From Kribbella albertanoniae (lineage in GTDB: Bacteria > Actinomycetota > Actinomycetes > Propionibacteriales > Kribbellaceae): a DNA stretch of 64,000 nucleotides. The DNA is taken from positions 19,012 to 83,011 of the forward strand of contig NZ_SMKA01000009.1 in the NCBI RefSeq assembly GCF_004348455.1, given 5' to 3'. The translations under genes and the position numbers were made by a program. Below the pieces are notes generated by a model. That model did no database searches, was not told the DNA's origin, and was given only the letters and a program-made list of their open reading frames with translations. Numbering within the stretch: the first letter of the stretch is position 1; each line of letters starts with the position of its first letter. This document shows positions 7,869-18,133 of the stretch, piece after piece.

Positions 7869-10800
7869 ATGCCCGCTCGTCGTTTGAAGGCTCTGATCGC
7901 GGTGCCCACCGCGCTGGCCATGCTGCTCGGACTGCACGGCCAGGCGGCCGAGGCAGCGACCACGTCTACGGCCAAGGACAAGCCCTGGTCACCGCCCAAG
8001 GAGAAGTCGGTCACCGGAACCGATGCCGCGGTCAAACCGCGCCGGCCCGACCCCACCGACCGCTCGGTGCTGACCGGGACACCAGCCGTGGCCTGGCCGA
8101 AGGCCGGTACGGCGCAAGTCCGGCTGCCGGACCCGTGGTCGTCAACGCTGGCAGGGACCGGGGACAATCCGACTGCCCAGGCCGACGAACTCCCCGTCCG
8201 GATCGGCCGCCCAGAAGGGAAGGCAGATCCGGCACCAGCCGAGGTCAAGGTGGAGCTACTCGGTCGACGTGCCGACCGCCTGCTGCTCAAGGTCGACCGG
8301 ACGGACGGCGTCGCCAATGCCGGCCGGCTCACCATGGTGGTCGACTATCGCGGCTTCCAGCACACCTACGGCGGCGACTGGAACAGCCGCCTCCGCGTGG
8401 TTCAGCTGTCCGGGTGCGACACCTGTGCGGGCACTCCGGTCAAGACCAGCAACGACGGATCAGGCGAGTTGTCGGCCGAGGTATCGACCGGCTCGTTGTA
8501 CGCCGTAGAAGCAGCGCCGGGTGGGCCCGCTGGCGACTTCAAGTCCTCCCAGCTGAGCCCTGCCGCTACCTGGCAGGTCGGCGGCTCGTCGGGTGACTTC
8601 AACTGGCGCTACCCGATGGAGGTGCCGCCCGGGCTCGGTGGACCGGCGGTGGACCTGTCGGTCGACTATTCGTCCGGCTCGGTGGACGGCCGGACAAGTG
8701 CCACCAACAACCAGCCGTCCTGGGTGGGCGAGGGCTTCGAACTCGAGCCAGGTGGATCGATCGAACGGAAATACGCCAGCTGCTACGCCAAATCGGAGCA
8801 GTCCGGGACCAACGACGACCGCAAGATCGGCGACCTGTGCTGGGCGACCGACAACGCCACGATCACCCTGAACGGCAAGGGCGGCGAGCTGATCCGCGAC
8901 GACGCCACCGGTGTCTGGCGTTCGCGAGGCGATGACGGTACGACGATCGAGCGGCTCACCGGTGCGTCGAACGGTGACAACAACGGCGAGTACTGGGTTG
9001 TCACGTCCGACGACGGCACCAAGTACTACTTCGGCCTGAACCGGCCGACCGGCTGGGCCAGCGGCAAGCAGGAGACGCAGTCGACCTGGACCGTGCCGGT
9101 GTTCGGCAATCACAAGAACGAGCCCTGCTACGACAGCAGCTTCTCCAGCGCGCACTGCCAGCAGGCGTACAAGTGGAACCTCGACTACGTGGTGGACCGG
9201 CACGGCAACACGATGAGCCTGTTCTACGACGTCGAGACCAACTACTACGGCCGCAACGCGAGCTCCTCCTCGGTCAGCAAGTACACGCGGGCCGGCAACA
9301 TCGCCCGGATCGAGTACGGCCAGCGCGATGGAGCCGTCTACTCAACCCCAGCGGTCGGGCGGGTGCAGTTCACCACTGCGGAGCGCTGCAGCCCCGGCAG
9401 CACGTGCAAGGTCAGCGACCCGGCCGGCTACCCCGACACCCCGCTTGACCAGTCGTGCACGAGCAGCAGCAAGTGTGAGAACAAGTTCACCCCGACGTTC
9501 TGGACCCAGAAGCGCCTCGCGAAGGTCACCACCGAGGTCTGGCGCGGTACGGCGTTCGCGTCCGTCGACTCGTGGACGTTCCGGCACACGTTCCCCGCAC
9601 CGGGCGACGGAACCCGAGCCGGGTTGTGGCTGGACGGGATCGTGAACACCGGTCACGTCGGCGGAACGGTGCCGACACCGGAGGTCGGCTTCGACGGCAT
9701 CCAGTTGCCGAACCGGGTTGCGGGCATTGACGGGATCCCGGCAATGAACTGGTTCCGGGTCAACGCCGTCCACTTCGGCACCGGCGGTGAGCTGGCGGTC
9801 GCGTACTCACCGACCGAGTGCAGCGCGCCGGGCAATGTGCCGGCTCCGGACACGAACGGCAAGCGCTGCCACCCGGCGAAGTGGACGCCGGACGGGCAGG
9901 CCGAGCGGCAGGACTGGTTCAACAAGTTCGTGGTGACGCAGGTGACCGAATCCGACCGGGTCAGTGGACTGGACCCGGTGGTGACGAAGGTCGACTACCT
10001 CACCCCGCCCGCTTGGCGGCACGACGAGGAAGACGGTCTGGTCGAGATTGGCAAGAAGACGTGGGCCCAGTGGCGCGGTTACGAACGTGTTCGAGTGACC
10101 AAAGGCAGCACCACCGGACCACAGGCGATCACCGAGCACCGGTACTTCCGCGGCATGGACGGCGACAAACTCGCCTCCGGCGGTCAGAAGGACGTTCACA
10201 TCACGGACTCGACCGGCGTACGGGTAGAGGATCTTGACCCGCTGGCCGGAACAGTCCGGGAGTCGATCACGTACGACGGCACGAACGTGGTCGAGCGATC
10301 CGTCACCGATCATTGGGTGTCGGCGCCGACCGCGACCCGGGTCCGGTCGTGGGGAACCACCCGCGCGTACAAGGTCGAGGACACTGCGATCCGGCAGGAC
10401 GAGGCCGTCGCCGGCGGCGGGCTGCGCCGGAACTCCTCGCGGAACACCTACGACGCCGATGGCCGAGTGACCGAGTCGGTGGACTTCAACAACGTCGCCG
10501 AACCTGACGACGACACCTGCACCCGGTACAGCTATACCGCCAACCCTGCGGTCGGGTTGAAGGAACTGCCGATTCGGGAGCAGACGGTGAAGGTTGCGTG
10601 CGACAAGCCGTGGACCGCTGCGGACGTGCTGCAGGACGACCGGATCACGTACGACAACGGTGCCGCGACACCGACGAAGGGTGACATCACCAAGGTCGAG
10701 GAGCTGACCGGTTTCGACCCGGCCGGTGCGCCTGTGTACAAGACGAGTTGGGAGGCGGCGTACGACTCGTTCGGCCGGACCACCAGCACCACCGACGCGT

Positions 10801-13800
10801 TGCGGCGGACCACGACCAAGGCCTACCTTCCGGCCAGCGGTGGACCGGTGACCAAGACCGTGGTGACCCATCCGAACGGCCACCAGGTCACCGAGGACAT
10901 CGACCCCGCCTGGGGCGAGGAGACCGCGGTGACGGGGCCGGACGGTCGCCGTACCGAGATTGCCTACGACCCGCTCGGCCGAACCTCCAAGGTCTGGGAG
11001 CCAGGCAGGAACCGCACCGAGACACCGAACTTCTCCTACGAGTACCAGCTGCGCGGGGACGGGCCCGGCGTGGTGAAGTCCACCACGCTGCAGGCAGACA
11101 ACAGCCTGGAAACCACGATCGAGCTGACCGATGGGCTGCTGCGGCCGCGGCAGGTCCAGGAGCCGGCGCCGGGTGGCGGCCGGACGGTCACCGACTACGT
11201 CTACGACTCGCGCGGCGAGCTGGTCAAGGAGAACGGCCCGTACTACAACAGCGCACCGCCGTCCGACCAGGTCCTGGTCCCGCGCGAAGCTGAGTTGCCG
11301 CTGCAGAAGGTCACCAACTACGACGGCGCGATCCGGCCGACCAGCCAGGTGATCAAGTCCCGCAACACCGAGAAGTGGCGCACCACCTATAGCGAGACGG
11401 CCGACGTTCACACCACGACACCGCCGCAGGGTGAGAAGCCGAGCACTCGCATCACCGATGCCCAGGGCCGCCTGATCGAGTTGCGGCAGTACTCGGCCGA
11501 CACCGCGACCGGCTCGTACGACAGCACGAAGTACACCTACACGCCGGCCGGTCAGCTCGCGTCGGTGACGGACCCGGTTGGCAACGCCTGGACCTTCGAC
11601 TACGACCTGCGCGGCCGCAAGATCAAGGAGTCCGACCCGGACAAGGGCGTCAGCACTTACACGTACGACGACGAGGATCAGCTGCTCACCAGTACGGATG
11701 CTCGCGGCGTCACGCTGGCCTACAGCTACGACGAAGTCGGCCGGAAGACGGCAGTGCACGAGAGGTCAACCGCCGGACCGAAGCGAGCCGAGTGGCGTTA
11801 CGACAGCCTCGGCGCCGGGCTGCCCACGTCGGCGATCCGGTACGTCGACGGCCAGGCCTACACGACCGGCATCACCGGCTACGACAGCGGTGGCCGTCCT
11901 GAGGGCATCGAGGTGACTCTGCCGGCCCGCGAGGGTGCGCTGGCGGGGACGTACCGGGTCCGGAACACCTACAACCCGGACGGCGAGGTCGCGAGTACCG
12001 AGCTGCCGGGTGTCGGTGGGCTACCGGCGGAGACACTGCAGTTCGGCTACAACAGTCACGACCTGCCGACCACGCTGACCGGCGCCACGTCGTACGTCAC
12101 CGGCACGAGCTACACGCCGTACGGCGAGGTCGAGTCAGTGACCATGTCCCAGACGAGGGGCAAGTGGGTGCAGCAGTTGCGCGAGTACGAGGCCGGCACG
12201 CGCAGGCTGACCCGAGTGATCACGGAGCGGGAGACAGCGCCCGAACGGGTCGCGGACGTCAACTACAGCTACGATCCGGCCGGCAACATCCGCAAGATCA
12301 GTGACGTCCCGTCGGCAGCCAGTGGCGAGGCAACTGACACTCAGTGCTTCGACTACGACCACCTTCGTCGACTGACCGCGGCCTGGACGCCGGCCAGCAA
12401 CGACTGCACCACAGCCCCGGACGCGAGTGCGCTGGGCGGACCGGCGCCGTACTGGCAGTCGTGGACCTTCGACAAGGTCGGCAACCGCCAGACCGAGACC
12501 CGACACTCGGCCGGCGGCGCAAACACCAGCACCTACACGTATCCGAGCGTTGGTCAGGCGCAGCCGCATGCTGTGCGCAAGGTGTCGAACGGAACGACCG
12601 AGAACACCTACGCGTACGACGAGATGGGCAACCTGACCCAGCGGAAGCTCGGCGGGGTTGAGGAAACCTTCACCTGGGACGCCGAAGGGAACCTGGAAGA
12701 AGTCACGAAGAACGGCAAGACCACCGCCTTCGTGTACGACGCCGACGGCAACCGCATGCTGCGTCGCGACCCGAGTGGGACGACGTTCTATCTCGGGCAG
12801 ACCGAGCTGCTGCTCGAACCGAACGGCACTCTCACCGGCACCAGGCACTACGCGCATGGGAAGCAGACCGTCGCAGTCCGGGTCGGCGACAAACTGACCT
12901 GGCTCGGCAACGACCATCACGGTACGCCGGATCTCGCGATCGACGCCGACACGCAATCCGTCCAGCGCCGCCGATCGACGCCGTACGGGGAAAGTCGCGG
13001 TACGCCGCCGGCCGGCTGGCCTGGGCAGAAGGGTTTCGTCGGCGGGGTGAACGATCCGAGCACCGGACTCGTGCATCTGCAGGCGCGGGAGTACGACCCG
13101 ACGATCGGGAAGTTCATCTCGGTCGACCCGGTGGCGGAGTACGAGGATGCCCAGCAGCTGAACGGGTATGCCTACGCGAACAACAGCCCGGTGACGTACG
13201 CCGACCCGGACGGACAGCTCGCGTTCATCCCGATCATCATCCTGGCCATCCGGCTGATCCCGATCATCATCCGGGTGGTGCGAGCGGTACCGACCATCGT
13301 CCGGACCATGGTGCCGGTCGTCCGGACGATCGTGTCGAGCGCACGGCACGTCGTCGCCGGGATCTCCCGCGTGGTTCAGACGGTGCGCAAGGTGACGACG
13401 CTGGTGCCGCGGATGAAGACGGTGATCAAACGGATCGCCTCCAACGTCCGCAAGACCAAGACCGTCACCACCCGGCAGACGAAGTACGGCCGAGGCCCAG
13501 GCACCGCGAAGAAACCGACCTCAGCCGCCAAGAAGGTCGCCGCGGCGGTGAAGCGCAACGTCGCGAATGCCCGCAAGGCCGCGGAGAAACGATCGCGGCA
13601 GCGCGCGATCGACAAGGGGCGGAAGGAGGAAGCGAAGAAGGCGAGGGCCAAGGCGAAGGAGGAGGAGCGCAAGGAACGGGACAAGAAGACCCTGCCCCAG
13701 CGGTACATCGAGTCCCGTCAGCCTGCCAGGAAGACCCGTGGCCCGGACCCCAAGGACTATCAGGAAACGATCGACGTCGCTAATCCGCCGAACGGCTGGA

Positions 13801-13988
13801 CAGGCACCACCGCAACGAAGGGCGATCCACTGCCCGACCCGATCAACGACCCGACCGGTCATCCGCACTTCGTCAGTCCGAAGGACACCCATCTGATGCG
13901 ACCGGGACCCGGGGCGAGCAAGGCGAAGTGGGTGGCCTACTACACCTGGGAAATCCTCAAGCCCTTCCTCCAGCGGCCTCCCTCCTGA
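7869..13988 (+). CDS. Secreted RHS/YD-repeat polymorphic-toxin-like protein
   Basis: The start at 7869 is chosen because it follows AGGAGA by 7 bases and opens a signal peptide (MPARRLKALIAVPTALAMLL...GQAAEAA); an in-frame ATG at 7812 lacks both. The 2,039-residue product has an SpvB/teneurin-like N-terminal region, many YD repeats (GRTTSTTDALRRTTTKAYLP, GRKIKESDPDKGVSTYTYDD and others) and the RHS core-associated signature near residue 1,700-1,780 (GLVHLQAREYDPTIGKFISV, then NGYAYANNSPVTYADPDG). RHS proteins form a shell that encloses a variable C-terminal domain. Here that domain (~260 residues) starts with a hydrophobic, arginine-punctuated stretch (PIIILAIRLIPIIIRVVRAV), passes through a very Lys/Arg-rich coil, and ends in a segment unknown to me. 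No immunity gene is recognised downstream. Confidence 0.88.
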   Translation: MPARRLKALIAVPTALAMLLGLHGQAAEAATTSTAKDKPWSPPKEKSVTGTDAAVKPRRPDPTDRSVLTGTPAVAWPKAGTAQVRLPDPWSSTLAGTGDNPTAQADELPVRIGRPEGKADPAPAEVKVELLGRRADRLLLKVDRTDGVANAGRLTMVVDYRGFQHTYGGDWNSRLRVVQLSGCDTCAGTPVKTSNDGSGELSAEVSTGSLYAVEAAPGGPAGDFKSSQLSPAATWQVGGSSGDFNWRYPMEVPPGLGGPAVDLSVDYSSGSVDGRTSATNNQPSWVGEGFELEPGGSIERKYASCYAKSEQSGTNDDRKIGDLCWATDNATITLNGKGGELIRDDATGVWRSRGDDGTTIERLTGASNGDNNGEYWVVTSDDGTKYYFGLNRPTGWASGKQETQSTWTVPVFGNHKNEPCYDSSFSSAHCQQAYKWNLDYVVDRHGNTMSLFYDVETNYYGRNASSSSVSKYTRAGNIARIEYGQRDGAVYSTPAVGRVQFTTAERCSPGSTCKVSDPAGYPDTPLDQSCTSSSKCENKFTPTFWTQKRLAKVTTEVWRGTAFASVDSWTFRHTFPAPGDGTRAGLWLDGIVNTGHVGGTVPTPEVGFDGIQLPNRVAGIDGIPAMNWFRVNAVHFGTGGELAVAYSPTECSAPGNVPAPDTNGKRCHPAKWTPDGQAERQDWFNKFVVTQVTESDRVSGLDPVVTKVDYLTPPAWRHDEEDGLVEIGKKTWAQWRGYERVRVTKGSTTGPQAITEHRYFRGMDGDKLASGGQKDVHITDSTGVRVEDLDPLAGTVRESITYDGTNVVERSVTDHWVSAPTATRVRSWGTTRAYKVEDTAIRQDEAVAGGGLRRNSSRNTYDADGRVTESVDFNNVAEPDDDTCTRYSYTANPAVGLKELPIREQTVKVACDKPWTAADVLQDDRITYDNGAATPTKGDITKVEELTGFDPAGAPVYKTSWEAAYDSFGRTTSTTDALRRTTTKAYLPASGGPVTKTVVTHPNGHQVTEDIDPAWGEETAVTGPDGRRTEIAYDPLGRTSKVWEPGRNRTETPNFSYEYQLRGDGPGVVKSTTLQADNSLETTIELTDGLLRPRQVQEPAPGGGRTVTDYVYDSRGELVKENGPYYNSAPPSDQVLVPREAELPLQKVTNYDGAIRPTSQVIKSRNTEKWRTTYSETADVHTTTPPQGEKPSTRITDAQGRLIELRQYSADTATGSYDSTKYTYTPAGQLASVTDPVGNAWTFDYDLRGRKIKESDPDKGVSTYTYDDEDQLLTSTDARGVTLAYSYDEVGRKTAVHERSTAGPKRAEWRYDSLGAGLPTSAIRYVDGQAYTTGITGYDSGGRPEGIEVTLPAREGALAGTYRVRNTYNPDGEVASTELPGVGGLPAETLQFGYNSHDLPTTLTGATSYVTGTSYTPYGEVESVTMSQTRGKWVQQLREYEAGTRRLTRVITERETAPERVADVNYSYDPAGNIRKISDVPSAASGEATDTQCFDYDHLRRLTAAWTPASNDCTTAPDASALGGPAPYWQSWTFDKVGNRQTETRHSAGGANTSTYTYPSVGQAQPHAVRKVSNGTTENTYAYDEMGNLTQRKLGGVEETFTWDAEGNLEEVTKNGKTTAFVYDADGNRMLRRDPSGTTFYLGQTELLLEPNGTLTGTRHYAHGKQTVAVRVGDKLTWLGNDHHGTPDLAIDADTQSVQRRRSTPYGESRGTPPAGWPGQKGFVGGVNDPSTGLVHLQAREYDPTIGKFISVDPVAEYEDAQQLNGYAYANNSPVTYADPDGQLAFIPIIILAIRLIPIIIRVVRAVPTIVRTMVPVVRTIVSSARHVVAGISRVVQTVRKVTTLVPRMKTVIKRIASNVRKTKTVTTRQTKYGRGPGTAKKPTSAAKKVAAAVKRNVANARKAAEKRSRQRAIDKGRKEEAKKARAKAKEEERKERDKKTLPQRYIESRQPARKTRGPDPKDYQETIDVANPPNGWTGTTATKGDPLPDPINDPTGHPHFVSPKDTHLMRPGPGASKAKWVAYYTWEILKPFLQRPPS

Positions 13989-14052
13989 CGTCGTGTCATC
14001 GAGCTGTCATCGTGCGTGGCGAGAATTTGAGGAAAGGGGAACGACCTGGGGG

Positions 14053-14868
14053 ATGACAGTGCGGATTCATTTCACGCCACGCGACCTGGCCCGGACCACC
14101 GTGGCCACGACGGCGGCGCCGCTGCTGGAGGCAAGGCTCAGCCTCCGGTTGCTGCGCCACGAGGAAGGTGAACGGGTGTTCGGGCGATGGCGTCAGCGGG
14201 TTCGGGCGACCGTATCCGCTGACCGGTTGCAGCGGTTGTTCGAGCAGACCGAGCTCGAATCGCTGCGCGCGTACCACGAGGTGGCTATTGCGCCGTACTG
14301 GCGGTCGATCAACGCTCAGGTGACCACCGAGAACGCCGAACTCGGCGACGACCTGGCCACGTACGGCGTCGATACCGTGCTCAGTCGCCTGCACGAGCGC
14401 GTCGTCTGGTCGCCGCCGGAGCTGCACCTACCTGACCTGACCGGGCCGGATCTGCACCTCGGCGGACGTGGAATCAAGCTGCAGCTGTCGGTCTTCTGCT
14501 GGCGTGCACCCACCAAACTGCTCGACTCCGACGGTCGGCCGGTGCTGGTTCTTCCGGTACGGCAGGCCCCGACCCTGCTCCACCTGGCCGGTACCGAGCC
14601 ACGGCGCGCCCTGGCCGCCGTACTGGGCCCGACCCGTGCGGCGGCACTGGACGCGGCCCTGGTGCCGTGCACCACCACCGAGCTGGCGAGGCGCTGCGGG
14701 ATCACGCCCAGCGCCGCCAGCTACCACGCCGCCATCCTCCGCGAAGCCGGTCTGATCAGCAGTAGCCGGGTTCGCTCCACAGTTCTGCACCACACCACCC
14801 CGCTCGGCCGCCGCCTGTTGTCCGGCCGAGCGCAAACTCCCGAATCGCCAGTCACACACCCGAAATGA
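14053..14868 (+). CDS. ArsR-like winged-helix transcriptional regulator
   Basis: This 271-residue protein carries a C-terminal winged helix-turn-helix (residues ~215-262: TTELARRCGITPSAASYHAA, then ILREAGLISSSRVRSTVLHH), as in the long ArsR-like regulators of actinobacteria with a DUF5937-type N-terminal half. The ATG at 14053 is preferred over one at 13993 because MTVRIHFTPRDLARTTVA is the conserved family beginning and a G-rich site precedes it. It starts 64 bases after the RHS gene and ends 7 bases before the polysaccharide lyase gene, so it is probably co-transcribed with the lyase. The inducer is unknown. It is a candidate, unproven, for binding the palindrome at 7771-7804. Confidence 0.75.
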   Translation: MTVRIHFTPRDLARTTVATTAAPLLEARLSLRLLRHEEGERVFGRWRQRVRATVSADRLQRLFEQTELESLRAYHEVAIAPYWRSINAQVTTENAELGDDLATYGVDTVLSRLHERVVWSPPELHLPDLTGPDLHLGGRGIKLQLSVFCWRAPTKLLDSDGRPVLVLPVRQAPTLLHLAGTEPRRALAAVLGPTRAAALDAALVPCTTTELARRCGITPSAASYHAAILREAGLISSSRVRSTVLHHTTPLGRRLLSGRAQTPESPVTHPK

Positions 14869-14875
14869 GGCCTGT

Positions 14876-17800
14876 ATGCGAAGGGTTCGGCGTACGTTGG
14901 CAGCTGTTGTCGTTGCTGTCTTTGCCGTCAGCAACGTTTTGTCTCCGGCGGCGGCTGATCCGTTGCCGGTGGTCAGTGCCACTGCCAGTGCTGACGACGG
15001 CAACGTCGCAGCGAACACACTGGACGGCGACCTGACGACGCGCTGGTCCGCGCAGGGCGATGGCGTGTGGATCCGTTACGACCTCGGGTCGGCGCAGACG
15101 GTCGGGTCGGTGTCCATCGCCTGGCATCAGGGGAACAGCAGGAAGCAGACCTTCGACGTCGAGTTGTCGGCGGACGGTTCGACGTGGAGTCCCGCGCTCA
15201 CTCGCAAGGTCAGCAGCGGCAGCACGACACAACTGGAGAAGTACGACATTCCCGACGCCTCCGCGCGGTACGTGCGCGTGGTCGGCCACGGAAACACGTA
15301 CAACAACTGGAACAGCATCACCGAGACAACGATCGCCGGCGCGGACGGCCCGGGCGGTGAGTGCCGGTACCCGGCCGACGTCCTGGACCTGCAGAACTGG
15401 TACGTCGGCCTGCCGATCGGCGAGGAGGAGAGCCCGAAGAACGTCTATCAGCCCGAACTCGCGACGTACTCGATCGACCCGTGGTTCGTTCCGAAGGCGG
15501 ATTGTTCGGGGGTGCAGTTCCGGGCTGCGGTGAACGGCGTGACCACGAGTGGTTCCAGCTATCCGCGCTCGGAGTTGCGTGAGATGAACGGCTCCGCGAA
15601 GGCTAGTTGGTCGTCCACCTCGGGCACCCACACGATGGTGATCGACCAGGCCATCACCGCTGCTCCGCAAGGCCGGCCGAATGTGGTCGCGGGTCAGATC
15701 CACGACGCGAGCGATGACGTGTCGGTGTTCCGGCTCGAGGGCAGCCGGCTGTACGTGACCAATGGCAACACTTCGCAGTACAAGCTTGTCGACGGCAACT
15801 ATGTGCTCGGGACGCGGTTCCAGGCGAAGTTCGTGGTGAGCGACGGGCAGATCAAGGCCTACTACAACGGCGTCCTGCAAACGACGATCGCGAAGACCTT
15901 CTCCGGCGGCTACTTCAAGGCCGGTGCCTACACGCAGGCCAACTGCGGCAACGCGTCACCGTGCTCGGCTTCCAACTACGGCCAGGTGGAGATCTACGAC
16001 CTGAGCGTCACCCACTCCAACGGCAATCCGGCCGAAACCACCGCGGCCGAGCGGTTCGGATGGGGTACGCCGTTGCCGGGGTCGGACGAGTTCAACTACG
16101 GCTCGGTGGGCGCGCCCGCCGTACCGGACCAGACGAAGTGGAGCCTCGCTGGTGGGGGAGTCGACCAGTGCTGGCCTGGACACAATGAGAACGGTCGACG
16201 TTGTGACGCGAACACCCGGGTTGTCGGCGGGGTGCTGCGGATGCTGGGCGAGGCTGACGGTGACAGCGGTTGGCTGGCCTCGAAGAACGGGCGCCAGTAT
16301 GGGCGGTGGGAGGCGCGGGTTCGGTCGGTCAATACCGGTACGGCGAACGGTCGCGAGTACCACCCGTTGCTGATCATCTGGCCGGATTCCAACAGCCGGC
16401 TCGCGGACGGCGAGTACGACTACCTGGAGAACGGGGCGCCGGGGGAGGCCTGCGCTGAGGCGTTCATGCACTACCCGCACGACCCCGGGCCGGTCCAGCA
16501 GGAGCACGCCTCGGAGACGAACTGCGGTACGCCATTGTCGGAATGGCACAACGTTGCCTTCGAATGGACGGCCACCCATGTTGCCGGTTTCATCGACGGG
16601 CGGGAGTGGTTCCGCTTCTCTGACGGCGCTTCCAGCACCCGCGAATGCATGCAGTGCATGACGTCTGGCCACCAGACCATCCAGCTCGACAACTTCTACG
16701 GCACGGACATGACAGCGGCCACCTATGAGCTCGACTGGTACCGCGAGTACGCCGCCCCGGCTGCTCAGGAGACCCGACTGGTTCCGGTGTCGACTTCGGC
16801 GCAGCTGTCCTCGGCCTTCGCGGCGGCCCAGCCGGGTGACGCGATCGAGCTGGCAGACGGCTCGTACACGATCGGCAAACTGACCCGGTGTGCGGGCACG
16901 GCCGAGAAGCCGATCGTGGTCCGGGCCGCACACCGCGGCGGCGCGACCATCGCCGCCGGTCAGCTGGAGCTGTCGGGTTGCTCGTACGTCACGGTCGAAG
17001 GACTGCGCTGGCGCACCGATCAGACACTCAAGATCACTTCGTCACATCACGTTCGCCTGACTCGCAACGACTTCCAGCTGACCGAGGACGAGTCGCTCAA
17101 GTGGGTGCTGATCGGTGGTACAGGTAGCCACCACAACCGGATCGACCACAACGACTTCCACGACAAGCGCCAGACCGGCAACTACGTCACGATCGACGGA
17201 TCCGCGACCCAGCAGTCGCAGTACGACGTGATCGACCACAACCACTTCCGCGACATCGGACCGCGCGCGGCCAACGAGATGGAGTCGATCCGGGTCGGCT
17301 GGAGTGAGATCTCGCAGTCGAGCGGGTTCACCACGATCGAGCACAACCTGTTCGAGAACTGCGACGGCGATCCGGAGATCGTCTCGGTGAAGAGCAACGA
17401 CAATGTCGTTCGCCACAACACGTTCCGGACCTCGGCCGGCGTGCTCTCGGCCCGGCACGGCAACCGGAACTCGTTCCACGGCAACTTCTTCCTCGGCGGC
17501 GGCAAGGCCGGCACCGGCGGCATCCGGGTCTACGGGCAGGACCACAAGATCTTCAACAACTACTTCGCCGACCTGCGCGGCACCGGGTACGACGCCGCAC
17601 TCAGCCTGGACGGCGGTGACGTGGACACGTCCGGCGCGCTCAACAAGCACTGGCGCGTCTATCGCGCTCTCGTTGCCAACAACACCTTCGTCAGCAACGC
17701 CTCAACCATCGAGATCGGCCGCAACTACAGTCTCCCGCCGGTCGACTCGACCATCGTGAACAACATCGTCACCGGCACGGCTGGGCCGCTCATCCAAGAA

Positions 17801-18109
17801 TTCAAACCGCCGGTGCGACTGACCTACACCGGCAACATCGCCCACCCAACCGGCTCAGCCACCGTAGGCATCGACAAACCAGCCACAGCAATCCGAGTCG
17901 CCGACCCACAGCTAGCCCTCGACGGCACCCTCTACCGCCCAGCCCCCGGCAGCCCAGCCGCCGACACAGCCGTCGGTTCCACCATTACCGACGACATGGA
18001 CGGTCAGCCCCGCGACGCCGTACCGGACGTAGGCGCCGACGAGCTCTCCACCGCCCCCATCCTCCAAACCCCAGCAACCGCCGCAAACGTAGGTCCCAAC
18101 GCTCCCTGA
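14876..18109 (+). CDS. Secreted multi-catalytic polysaccharide-degrading enzyme: discoidin - PL7 - GH16-like - PL6
   Basis: The 1,077-residue protein has a signal peptide (~1-28) and four modules. First, an F5/8-type discoidin (CBM32-like) domain (~30-155). Second, an alginate-lyase PL7 domain (~163-380) with all three family signatures: RSELRE (~232), QIH (~275) and YFKAGAYTQ (~345). Third, a GH16-like jelly-roll (~385-625) containing the ExDxxE catalytic signature as EYDYLE (~513-518). Fourth, a PL6 beta-helix (~635-1060) with NEMESIRVGWS and a Lys839-Arg860 pair whose 21-residue spacing equals that of the catalytic Lys and Arg of chondroitinase B and PL6 alginate lyases. Alginate or a related uronate polymer is the likely main substrate; the GH16-like module suggests an additional beta-glucan or galactan activity. 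GAGG precedes the ATG by 5 bases. Confidence 0.85.
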   Translation: MRRVRRTLAAVVVAVFAVSNVLSPAAADPLPVVSATASADDGNVAANTLDGDLTTRWSAQGDGVWIRYDLGSAQTVGSVSIAWHQGNSRKQTFDVELSADGSTWSPALTRKVSSGSTTQLEKYDIPDASARYVRVVGHGNTYNNWNSITETTIAGADGPGGECRYPADVLDLQNWYVGLPIGEEESPKNVYQPELATYSIDPWFVPKADCSGVQFRAAVNGVTTSGSSYPRSELREMNGSAKASWSSTSGTHTMVIDQAITAAPQGRPNVVAGQIHDASDDVSVFRLEGSRLYVTNGNTSQYKLVDGNYVLGTRFQAKFVVSDGQIKAYYNGVLQTTIAKTFSGGYFKAGAYTQANCGNASPCSASNYGQVEIYDLSVTHSNGNPAETTAAERFGWGTPLPGSDEFNYGSVGAPAVPDQTKWSLAGGGVDQCWPGHNENGRRCDANTRVVGGVLRMLGEADGDSGWLASKNGRQYGRWEARVRSVNTGTANGREYHPLLIIWPDSNSRLADGEYDYLENGAPGEACAEAFMHYPHDPGPVQQEHASETNCGTPLSEWHNVAFEWTATHVAGFIDGREWFRFSDGASSTRECMQCMTSGHQTIQLDNFYGTDMTAATYELDWYREYAAPAAQETRLVPVSTSAQLSSAFAAAQPGDAIELADGSYTIGKLTRCAGTAEKPIVVRAAHRGGATIAAGQLELSGCSYVTVEGLRWRTDQTLKITSSHHVRLTRNDFQLTEDESLKWVLIGGTGSHHNRIDHNDFHDKRQTGNYVTIDGSATQQSQYDVIDHNHFRDIGPRAANEMESIRVGWSEISQSSGFTTIEHNLFENCDGDPEIVSVKSNDNVVRHNTFRTSAGVLSARHGNRNSFHGNFFLGGGKAGTGGIRVYGQDHKIFNNYFADLRGTGYDAALSLDGGDVDTSGALNKHWRVYRALVANNTFVSNASTIEIGRNYSLPPVDSTIVNNIVTGTAGPLIQEFKPPVRLTYTGNIAHPTGSATVGIDKPATAIRVADPQLALDGTLYRPAPGSPAADTAVGSTITDDMDGQPRDAVPDVGADELSTAPILQTPATAANVGPNAP

Positions 18110-18133
18110 ACCTCACTGTGGCGGCTGCAGGAT

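Noticed and set aside
7712..8335. Upstream extension of the FG-GAP protein to a start at 8335
   Set aside because: It would overlap the RHS signal peptide region, its residues look non-coding, and a clear signal peptide starts at 7711.
9807..11759. 650-codon open frame on the minus strand inside the RHS gene
   Set aside because: It is antisense to a gene with clear RHS homology, has no recognisable motif, and such shadows are expected at this GC content.
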